Source: Planctomycetaceae bacterium (lineage in GTDB: Bacteria > Planctomycetota > Planctomycetia > Pirellulales > Thermoguttaceae). Taken from it: DNA of 20,631 bases. Both the position numbers and the translations under genes were made by a program. The stretch lies in NCBI GenBank assembly GCA_004556055.1, contig SFIW01000039.1:1-20631 (forward strand), in the 5' to 3' direction. Of this stretch, positions 14,670 to 20,631 are shown one piece after another. The notes beneath the pieces were generated by a model. The model had not been told where the DNA came from. It worked only from the letters and a program-made list of their open reading frames with translations, and did no database searches. The stretch's first letter is position 1. Each line of letters opens with the position of its first letter.

Positions 14670-14699
14670 TAAAAAACCGAGCCTCCAACGACTCGGTTT
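14670..14699 (-). terminator. terminator of the ketoacyl-synthase-like gene
   Basis: On the minus strand AAACCGAG and CTCGGTTT form an 8-bp stem around a 10-base loop, followed by a T run. It lies 24 bases after the stop codon. Confidence 0.85.
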
Positions 14700-14722
14700 C
14701 GGAATATTCGACGTCTCGGCAA

Positions 14723-16099
14723 TTAGCCGACGTACTTACGCAGATAGACGGCGGAAGTCTGCCCGAGGGTATTTCCGCAAAGCTTGAGGAACGACGCGCC
14801 CGGTTTCACGCCCCCTTCGCGCGAAACGTTGACTCGGAAACTCTCGTCGGGCTCTTCGTAACCAAGCGTTGGGAAGAGCTCGTCGTTTTCGAGCGCTAAG
14901 ATACTCGCGACCGTCTGGATCGCGCCGCACCCTGCGCCGGGGTTGCCGATATGTCCGGAAAGCGAAACGACGGGAATCGAGTCGCACGCGTCGCCAAAGA
15001 CGTCGCGCAGCGCCAGCGCCTCCGCGGCGTCGAGATTCGCGTCCCCGCGCGCCGCAGCGTTGATATGCCCGATTTCTTCCGGACGGAGCCCAAACTTCGC
15101 GACGATCGCGCGAAGAGACGTCGCATACGCTTCGCGAAGAGAGTCCCGATTCGACGCCAAGGAGCGCCCGACGCCGCCAAGATCGCTCGCATGACGGATC
15201 GACGCGCGATAAACGCCCCCGAGAACCTCCGCGTAAATCGTCGCGCCGCGTTCGCGAGCGGAATCGACGCTCTCGATCACGAGCGCCGCGGCGCCTTCGC
15301 CGGGAATAGAACCGCAGCGCCGCGCGTCGAACGGTCGACACGGCACGACGCCATTGCCCCCGTTTGCACGAAGCGCTTCTTCCGAAATTTCGCCGTATTT
15401 ATACGCGTCGACGAAGCGATACGACTGTAGCCGCGTTCCCGTCGCGCCGACGATCATCGCGTCCGCCGCCCCGCGCTTGATCGTCTCGACCGCTTCCGCC
15501 AACGCCGCGCCAAAAGACGCTTCGCGATTCGTCACGTCGTACGCGGGGCCGTAAAGCGCGTTGTAAATCGTGATGTGGCTCGCGGACATGTTCGTCAGAT
15601 ATTTGAGCTGCCACAGGGGCGTCATCTTCGTCAGCCCCTTGAGAGGCCATTCGTTCAGATCGAGGGAGGAAACGCCCTCCTTAGAGACGCGGCACGCGGC
15701 GACGGCGTCCGTCAATTCTTGAGGAGTCGTGACGACGAAGTCGGAAGCGAAGGAGACGCCGAAACGACGCGACGGATAAAAATCGCGCGTTTGCGCGGAC
15801 TCAAGCGCGAGCTGCGCGGCGGCGACGCCCATCTGGATCTCGCGCGCCATGAGTTTGCTACCTTTGCGAATCGCCTTCTTTTTCACGTCGTCGAGGGGGC
15901 CAAAATCTTGGATCTTGCCGGTGAATTCCGCAGCCGGCGCTATCGTCGCAACGGGAAGAGGAGACGCGGCGGGATTTTCACGCAACCCGGATCGTCCTTC
16001 GCGGCACGCCTGCCAAAAGGAATCGAGCGCTCCCCCCAAAGCGCTAACCACGCCTATCCCGGTTACCGCTACGCGTCTTGACGAATCTAGGTTCTTCAT
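14723..16099 (-). CDS. beta-ketoacyl-synthase homologue lacking the catalytic triad
   Basis: A 458-residue thiolase-fold protein of the FabF/KAS II group (RRVAVTGIGVVSALG at 8-22, SIPGEGAAALVIES at 264-277, full length). Aligned by eye with FabF, the nucleophile position in TACAT is changed: the segment reads VTNREASFGAA, with Glu193 in place of cysteine. The first histidine (NAHGT) is alanine (NAAARGD, about 349), the second (TGH) is asparagine (IGN, about 386), and the conserved lysine is serine. It should not condense acyl chains. It may act like the chain-length factor of type II polyketide synthases, which pairs with an active synthase, but no partner or acyl carrier protein is in view. 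ATG 16099 is preferred; a GTG at 16150 would add 17 residues with no clear gain. The preceding gene on this strand is a DUF11 lipoprotein 178 bases away. Confidence 0.85.
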   Translation of the reverse strand: MKNLDSSRRVAVTGIGVVSALGGALDSFWQACREGRSGLRENPAASPLPVATIAPAAEFTGKIQDFGPLDDVKKKAIRKGSKLMAREIQMGVAAAQLALESAQTRDFYPSRRFGVSFASDFVVTTPQELTDAVAACRVSKEGVSSLDLNEWPLKGLTKMTPLWQLKYLTNMSASHITIYNALYGPAYDVTNREASFGAALAEAVETIKRGAADAMIVGATGTRLQSYRFVDAYKYGEISEEALRANGGNGVVPCRPFDARRCGSIPGEGAAALVIESVDSARERGATIYAEVLGGVYRASIRHASDLGGVGRSLASNRDSLREAYATSLRAIVAKFGLRPEEIGHINAAARGDANLDAAEALALRDVFGDACDSIPVVSLSGHIGNPGAGCGAIQTVASILALENDELFPTLGYEEPDESFRVNVSREGGVKPGASFLKLCGNTLGQTSAVYLRKYVG

Positions 16100-16196
16100 A
16101 TTAACTTCGTTCACTACCTCGCTTATCGTGCCGCTCAGCGCATGCTCCACTCAACCAACACATACGCGCCCCCAACGCACGCAAAAGGGCCTTGCC

Positions 16197-16224
16197 ATTA
16201 TACTACGCCCCGCCGTTTAGTAAA
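16197..16224 (-). promoter_or_regulatory. promoter of the ketoacyl-synthase-like gene
   Basis: On the minus strand a consensus TATAAT (16202-16197) has TTTACT (16224-16219) 16 bases upstream. It lies between the DUF11 lipoprotein stop and the next gene, so the two need not share a transcript. Confidence 0.5.
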
Positions 16225-16277
16225 GAGCGCCGAACAAGGCCTCTACGAGCGAGGCAACGCGTCGGCGAGAAAAGAGT

Positions 16278-17984
16278 TTACGATGGCGAGGTCGGCGACG
16301 TCACGGGAGGATTCGTCGAAGGAGCCGTCGACGAACCGCTCGGCGAAGAGCCAGAGGGCGTCGCAGACGAAGACGACGGAGCCGACGTCGGCGACGTCAC
16401 GGGAGGATTCGTCGAAGGAGCCGCCGACGAACCGCTCGGCGAAGAGTCCGAGGGCGCCGCAGACGAAGACGACGGAGCCGACGTCGGCGACGGATCGAGC
16501 GCTTCTGGTATTGGGTTGCTCTCCACGATTCGCGCGTTAAGCTCCTGCGGCGTCCCGCTCTCGCGAAGCGTCGTCACGTCTATCACGTAAGACCCGCGCG
16601 GCGGAAGACCGTTGATCTCCCAGCGAATCCACGATTTATCGCTCGCTTCTTTCACCCACTTCGTCGTCGGCTCGGTAAGCGTCGTTCCCGGAGGCAAAAC
16701 TAACTCGACGCTCGTATACTGCGCAAAGTCCGAAAGATTCATGACGACAAGCTGATACGTCACGGGCTGACCTTGAACGAACTGCTGCGGGGCGCGAATC
16801 GAGAGGGTGACGGGCGCGACGTAGGTCCACGTGTAGAAGAAGACGCGGCTGTCGACTTCCACTTGACGATAACGATCGGTCGCGGGGCGCAAAACGGTCG
16901 CTTTAATTTTCGCGGTTCCGGCGGTTCCGCGCAGTTGAGAAAGCGCGACGTCGGCGTTTCCGGACGCGTCGGTCGTCACGGCCAAGGAGTTGAGCTTATT
17001 CGGACCGAGACCCGCGTCCCCGGAAAGGACGTCGTAACGCACCGTCCATCCGTCGCGCGGTTCCGAAGTGGAGCGTCGTACGACGGAAGTCGAAAGGGTC
17101 GTGCTCGTATTCACCATCGCGAGCCCCGACTGCGGGAACTTGAACGCCGCGTCGACCCAATGAATCTGCGCCGTCGCGCGTCTCTTATCCCAGTTGCCGA
17201 TCGTATCCGACATGACCGAAACGGAACTCGTCCCCTCCTCCGCCGAAGAAACCGACGTCCACGACTGACCGCGAAGAATCGTCACGTCGTCAAGGCGCGT
17301 CTCCGTTCCGCGATTGATCCGCCAAAGTTGATCCGAAGTCGTCGTCGTGAGCGTCTTCGAATCCTCTTTCGCCTTACGCGCGTTCTTGATAAGAGGACAA
17401 TTCAAACAACCCTCGTATTCCCCCGTGAAGATCTTCGGCGTAAAACCGTCGCTCGGATTCGACTCCAAAAAGATTCCCGTTCCCGAAATATCCCAAGACA
17501 GCTTCTCCCCTACCCGGAGATATTGCGAATCCTCGCCGATATAACTCGCCACGACGATCACTTCCGTTCCGACGGGAGCCGCGATCTCCCCAGGCTCCAC
17601 CACGAGCGCGGGGCCCGGTCCGTTCCACTTCTTCGGGAAGAGCGCGCCTCCGTTGGGACGTTGCGTCGACCATACGTACTCTTTAAGATTGATCCCCGCG
17701 TTTTGGGCGTTCTTCAACTCCTCTTCCGTCGGTTCCCACGCCTCTTTACGATTCGAGGAACCTAGACTCGCGCGCGCGATCGCGTCCTGCTCTTCCTTTT
17801 TCGACGCATTGTCGACCGTAGAGCGGCGCTTTGCGAAAATTCCCTCTTCGGAAAAGAGACAACATTTATGATTCTCAAGGGTCTCGCAACCGAAAGAAAA
17901 CGCCGCCAGAAGAAGAACTAGCGCGACGCGACAACTTCTCGACGCGCGTGAACAAAATCTCAAGACGTCTTCGCCTTCTCGCAT
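16278..17984 (-). CDS. DUF11-type lipoprotein with Ser/Pro-rich repeat tail
   Basis: A 568-residue envelope protein. The ATG at 17984 is six bases after AAGGAGG; an ATG two codons earlier abuts the ribosome site and is less likely. A signal sequence (CRVALVLLLAAFSFGC) ends in a lipobox with Cys33. A charged linker to about residue 95 leads into beta-rich, Ig-like modules (for example VEPGEIAAPVGTEVIVVASY; DGWTVRYDVLSGDAGLG). Residues of about 390-485 form a DUF11-like domain (VTLSIRAPQQFVQGQPVTYQ; VELVLPPGTTL; RWEINGLPPRGS). From about 497 the tail is Ser/Pro/Thr/Ala-rich and made of two 32-residue repeats. CLNCPLIKN in the middle gives a spaced cysteine pair. Related planctomycete proteins are thought to be surface or cell-wall components; no enzymatic site is seen. 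Its direction makes it the first gene of the block ending with the ketoacyl-synthase-like gene. Confidence 0.8.
   Translation of the reverse strand: MREGEDVLRFCSRASRSCRVALVLLLAAFSFGCETLENHKCCLFSEEGIFAKRRSTVDNASKKEEQDAIARASLGSSNRKEAWEPTEEELKNAQNAGINLKEYVWSTQRPNGGALFPKKWNGPGPALVVEPGEIAAPVGTEVIVVASYIGEDSQYLRVGEKLSWDISGTGIFLESNPSDGFTPKIFTGEYEGCLNCPLIKNARKAKEDSKTLTTTTSDQLWRINRGTETRLDDVTILRGQSWTSVSSAEEGTSSVSVMSDTIGNWDKRRATAQIHWVDAAFKFPQSGLAMVNTSTTLSTSVVRRSTSEPRDGWTVRYDVLSGDAGLGPNKLNSLAVTTDASGNADVALSQLRGTAGTAKIKATVLRPATDRYRQVEVDSRVFFYTWTYVAPVTLSIRAPQQFVQGQPVTYQLVVMNLSDFAQYTSVELVLPPGTTLTEPTTKWVKEASDKSWIRWEINGLPPRGSYVIDVTTLRESGTPQELNARIVESNPIPEALDPSPTSAPSSSSAAPSDSSPSGSSAAPSTNPPVTSPTSAPSSSSATPSGSSPSGSSTAPSTNPPVTSPTSPS
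16291..16482 (-). repeat. 96-bp in-frame tandem repeat, two copies plus a partial third
   Basis: The unit starting GTCGGCGACGTCACGGGAGG at 16291 recurs at 16387, exactly 96 bases later, with a few substitutions; a short third start is at 16483. Each unit encodes 32 residues of the Ser/Pro/Thr-rich tail (SPTSAPSSSSA... to ...STNPPVT). Copy number may vary without shifting the frame. Confidence 0.9.
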
Positions 17985-18312
17985 CTCCATCCTCCTTCTT
18001 TAGTCATGTCCTAATAATCACAATCAACCGCGCGGCAGTCGCAACCGACTTTACCAATATATATTATACATATTACGCAATTCATTCGACCCTCTATAAT
18101 CTTCCCAGCATAGTTTTTGCAAAGAAGAAAAAGAGCATAAACGACGTTATCGTCAGAGCCTTCACAAGAAGCGTCGCCGCGATAATCGCTATCGTCAAAA
18201 GAAAATGAAAAATCGTCGCCCCCTTTCGAAAAACGTACCGATACTTATATTAATAGGGGCGCGTTCGATGATCGCGCTAGTCAAGACAATATATCATGTT
18301 CGGAGAAGACAC
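17985..18312. other. divergent intergenic region between the DUF11 lipoprotein and rimO
   Basis: No gene is supported in these 328 bases. The centre (about 18040-18110) is very AT-rich, with TATAAT-like elements on both strands (plus 18095-18100; minus within 18050-18070), suitable for divergent promoters, but no convincing -35 boxes at standard spacing. The frame that runs into rimO from 18205 lacks a ribosome site. Confidence 0.5.
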
Positions 18313-19893
18313 GTGGCTCAGGAAATACAACAAGCGGAAGGTAAACCGAGGACCTTGTCGATCGCCTCGCTAGGCTGTCCTAAAAATCTCGTTGACGCGG
18401 AGTCGATGGCGGGGCGTTTGCAATCCGCAGGATTCCAATTGCTGAAGGACGCGGAGGACGTTGATCTTTTGCTGTTAAACACGTGCGGTTTTTTACGCAG
18501 CGCCCGCGAGGAAGCGGAAAAGTACATTCGAGAAGCGCTCGTCGCGAAACGATCGGGCTCGATCAAGCGATTGATCGTCTCTGGTTGCGCGGTCGCCTCC
18601 GACGGGGAAGAACTGGCGAAGCGTTATCCGGACGTCGACGCGTGGATCAGTCCTTACGACGAAGGATTTATCGGGGAGATCGCCAAGGGGCTCTTCGCGG
18701 AGGACGGGGGCGATAATTCGGCGCAAGAGGCGCAGTCTTCCGCGCTTAAGATCCTCGCGCCGGAAGAGGCCGCCGCGGCTCGATTCTTCTATCATCCCAC
18801 GCGTAGCCTCGTCCTCGACGACACGAAGCGCTTGTCCCTTACTTCTCCGCACGTCGCCTACCTCAAGATCGCCGACGGCTGCGATCGCTTCTGCACCTAC
18901 TGCACGATTCCGAACATCCGCGGTCGTTACGTTAGCAAGCCTCTTTCGACGATCCTCGACGAAGCGTCGCGCCTCGCCGACGCGGGGGTGCGCGAGCTCG
19001 TCCTGATCGCGCAGGAAACGACCTTCTGGGGCTCCGATCTCTTCGGCAAGCCCGACCTTGCTCGACTCCTTGAGGCGCTCAAGTCGCGAAACCAATTCGA
19101 CTGGATCCGCGTCCTCTATTCGTATCCCCTCTTCTGGGATCAGGATCTCGTCTCCCTCTTCAAGATGGAAGAGCCGGGAACGACGTCGATCCTGCCGTAC
19201 GTCGACATGCCCCTGCAACATTGCAACGACGCGCTCCTCAAGAAGATGAATCGTCGCGCGGACAAGGCGCAGACGGAAGAGCTCCTTTCGCGCCTCCGCG
19301 AAGAGATTCCCGACCTCGTGATGCGCACATCCTTCATCGTCGGGTTCCCGGGAGAAACGGACGAAGCGTTCCAGGAACTCCTGGCGTTCGCCGAAAAGTA
19401 CCGCTTCGAACGCGCGGGGGTTTTCGAATTCTCTCCGGAACCGGGCGCTCCCGCGTCCAAGTATCCGGATCAAGTCGACGCGGACGTCAAACGCCTTCGT
19501 TACGAACGACTCTACGCCAAACAGGAGCGAATCTCTCACCAGTACGCGCGCAAACTCGTCGGACAGACGATGGACGTAATGCTTGACGCTTACGCGCTTG
19601 CGGACAACGGAGAGCCGATGAGTCACGTCTGCCTTGGACGAACCAGAGCGGACGCTCCCGACGTCGATCCGATCGTCTACGTTACCGGGCGCAACCTCCA
19701 GCCGGGCGACATTATTCCATGCGAAATCGTTGAAGTGAGTTCTCTCGACCTCGTCGCCGTCCCCGTCGATCCGGACAAGATCTACGTTCCGAAAGACGAA
19801 CGCCGCAAGGCGCACGAAAGACGCGAGATGCGCGAAGAAGGCGGCTCAAAGAAAAAACGCGCGAAGAAACGACAGGGGCGCGCGGACAATTAG
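18313..19893 (+). CDS. rimO: ribosomal protein uS12 methylthiotransferase RimO
   Basis: A 526-residue radical-SAM enzyme that adds a methylthio group to the conserved aspartate of ribosomal protein S12. GTG 18313 is chosen because GGAG lies eight bases upstream and it gives a typical N-terminus; upstream ATGs in frame would add 15-36 residues without homology. The N-terminal domain carries the second iron-sulphur cluster ligands C22 (SLGCPKNLVDAE), C58 (LNTCGF) and C92 (SGCAV). The radical-SAM cysteines are C190, C194 and C197 (CDRFCTYC). PYVDMPLQHCNDALLKKMNR and RTSFIVGFPGETDEAF are family marks, and SLGCPKN with CTYCTIPNIRG separates RimO from MiaB. A C-terminal TRAM domain is followed by a Lys/Arg-rich tail. 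The segment between the two domains (about 130-175) is longer than in E. coli. It stands alone, with its own terminator. Confidence 0.95.
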   Translation: MAQEIQQAEGKPRTLSIASLGCPKNLVDAESMAGRLQSAGFQLLKDAEDVDLLLLNTCGFLRSAREEAEKYIREALVAKRSGSIKRLIVSGCAVASDGEELAKRYPDVDAWISPYDEGFIGEIAKGLFAEDGGDNSAQEAQSSALKILAPEEAAAARFFYHPTRSLVLDDTKRLSLTSPHVAYLKIADGCDRFCTYCTIPNIRGRYVSKPLSTILDEASRLADAGVRELVLIAQETTFWGSDLFGKPDLARLLEALKSRNQFDWIRVLYSYPLFWDQDLVSLFKMEEPGTTSILPYVDMPLQHCNDALLKKMNRRADKAQTEELLSRLREEIPDLVMRTSFIVGFPGETDEAFQELLAFAEKYRFERAGVFEFSPEPGAPASKYPDQVDADVKRLRYERLYAKQERISHQYARKLVGQTMDVMLDAYALADNGEPMSHVCLGRTRADAPDVDPIVYVTGRNLQPGDIIPCEIVEVSSLDLVAVPVDPDKIYVPKDERRKAHERREMREEGGSKKKRAKKRQGRADN

Positions 19894-19912
19894 CTTTTCT
19901 TCCCCATAAATG

Positions 19913-19950
19913 AAGAAGTCGGAGAGACGCGATTCTCTCCGACTTCTTTT
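19913..19950 (+). terminator. strong terminator after rimO
   Basis: A perfect 15-bp stem (19913-19927 with 19934-19948) around a 6-base loop is followed by TTTTCTCTCT, starting 20 bases after the stop codon. Confidence 0.92.
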
Positions 19951-20232
19951 CTCTCTACGCCCTGCGAGAAGAAGGAAGCTTTTTTGGAAAGACTCTTTCC
20001 AAATTATCTCAGAGGCGACGGGCTATTTCGAACAGGAGAACGTTATAAGACGTCGCGTCCCGAATTCTAAAAATTTCAGAGATTCTCCGTTTATCCATCT
20101 TTTATTTCATATTTTCATATCGAAACGAACAACAGAATCTCATTTGGCCTCTCCTTAATCTAGACAGAAAACAAACTCCGCCCAATTGAGACGCAACGGA
20201 ATAACGGCCCGTTTCGAATCTTAACGCTTTCG
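19951..20232. other. gene-free stretch with one palindrome
   Basis: No gene is supported between the rimO terminator and the small membrane-protein gene. TTTGGAAAG (19983-19991) and CTTTCCAAA (19995-20003) form a 9-bp inverted repeat with a 3-base gap; it has no T run after it on either strand, so it is more likely an operator or remnant than a terminator. The stretch is AT-richer than the genes to its left. Confidence 0.5.
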
Positions 20233-20568
20233 TCATCCCAATTTAGATAGAACGTCCTGAAAAAGCCTCCATAAATATAAGTAGCCCCCCTGCGTAAAAT
20301 AGACCGTCAACCCCAATATGTTGACAATACAAGCCGGAATAAACCAGCGCAATCGTACTGTGCGCCAATGAAATAAATGATAAATGATATCGACAACTCC
20401 CAGAAACCATGTAACGTGAGTCAGATACCACAAAACCGCAATTAGATAATCGTAAGGTCTAAGCCAGCCAAGCCATGGATTGCCAAACGCAAGCTCCCCA
20501 ATCAGAAATAATCCACCGAACCAGAGCGGAGGAGCGGCGATCATATTGATCTTTCTGAGCGTGTTCAT
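20233..20568 (-). CDS. small membrane protein of unknown function
   Basis: A 111-residue protein that I do not recognise. It has three or four likely membrane segments: about 13-29 (PPLWFGGLFLIGELAFG), 40-66 (YLIAVLWYLTHVTWFLGVVD) and 74-100 (WFIPACIVNILGLTVYFTQG), with short charged loops and many aromatic residues. A histidine-rich stretch (YHLFHWRTVRLRW) joins the last two. The ATG at 20568 follows GCGAGGTG at suitable spacing, which supports real translation. It is the last gene in view on the minus strand, downstream of AT-rich DNA at the window edge, and may have partners beyond it. No conserved catalytic motif is visible. Confidence 0.65.
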   Translation of the reverse strand: MNTLRKINMIAAPPLWFGGLFLIGELAFGNPWLGWLRPYDYLIAVLWYLTHVTWFLGVVDIIYHLFHWRTVRLRWFIPACIVNILGLTVYFTQGGYLYLWRLFQDVLSKLG

Positions 20569-20631
20569 AAATCACCTCGCAACGTTCTTTTGAAAATAAT
20601 ATCAAGTTAGCTTGAAGCTTGGAATTCGCAT

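Noticed and set aside
16291..16482. CRISPR-like direct repeats
   Set aside because: Units are contiguous with no spacers and are coding.
16192..16590. Plus-strand frame across the 96-bp repeat coding for an acidic repeat protein
   Set aside because: The repeat leaves several frames open in both directions; only the minus-strand frame continues into a lipoprotein with export signal.
16773..17765. 330-codon plus-strand frame opposite the DUF11 lipoprotein
   Set aside because: Extremely Arg-rich mirror frame; the minus-strand gene has signal peptide, lipobox and ribosome site.
17831..18208. 125-codon frame ending just before rimO
   Set aside because: Its first half is antisense to the lipoprotein signal sequence and the rest is AT-rich intergenic DNA; no ribosome site.
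18493..19815. 440-codon open frame antisense to rimO
   Set aside because: It is a shadow caused by strong GC-rich codon bias; rimO is certain, and the antisense frame has no ribosome site and an Arg/Glu-rich composition typical of mirror frames.

Overview
The window looks like a chromosomal stretch from a planctomycete (Planctomycetota). The main reason is two copies of a DUF1559 prepilin-like gene, each followed by a small SelA-unrelated lipoprotein with a carboxypeptidase-regulatory-like fold, a combination abundant in that phylum. Most genes are GC-rich with strong GCG/CGC/GAC codon preference. The first ~1.4 kb is visibly AT-richer with different codon use and looks imported. The genus cannot be named from the sequence.

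Layout. (1) 1-1357, minus: an adenine-N6 DNA methyltransferase with an N-terminal Xre-type helix-turn-helix, cut by the left edge and without a normal start codon. A 37-codon ORF with a good ribosome site lies just upstream, one base out of phase. (2) 1761-5520, minus: protoporphyrinogen oxidase, a PfkB sugar kinase and a GRP/ureide-permease-like transporter, probably one transcript. (3) 5774-6178, plus: a PerR-like Fur-family repressor, divergent from the oxidase, with a palindrome at its predicted transcription start. (4) 6231-6935, minus: MgtC/SapB-family membrane protein. (5) 7060-8712, minus: DUF1559 protein plus lipoprotein, cassette 1. (6) 9095-12673, plus: a cytosine-5 DNA methyltransferase, a SelA-like protein that has lost the PLP lysine, and an unknown lipoprotein. 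(7) 12755-14484, minus: DUF1559 protein plus lipoprotein, cassette 2. (8) 14723-17984, minus: a ketoacyl-synthase homologue that has lost Cys-His-His, preceded by a DUF11-type lipoprotein with a 96-bp tandem repeat. (9) 18313-19893, plus: RimO. (10) 20233-20568, minus: a small membrane protein of unknown function.

How parts may work together. The PerR-like regulator and the oxygen-dependent haem enzyme share a 250-bp divergent control region; since that enzyme class releases hydrogen peroxide, a peroxide-sensing link is plausible. The kinase and permease fit uptake and phosphorylation of a pentose or nucleoside-derived sugar. The two DUF1559/lipoprotein cassettes are paralogous cell-surface modules. 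Two enzyme-fold proteins in the window (SelA-like and ketoacyl-synthase-like) appear to be catalytically dead and may be regulatory or structural. No RNA gene, insertion sequence, CRISPR array or replication origin was seen. All functional statements come from reading motifs by eye; no database search was possible.
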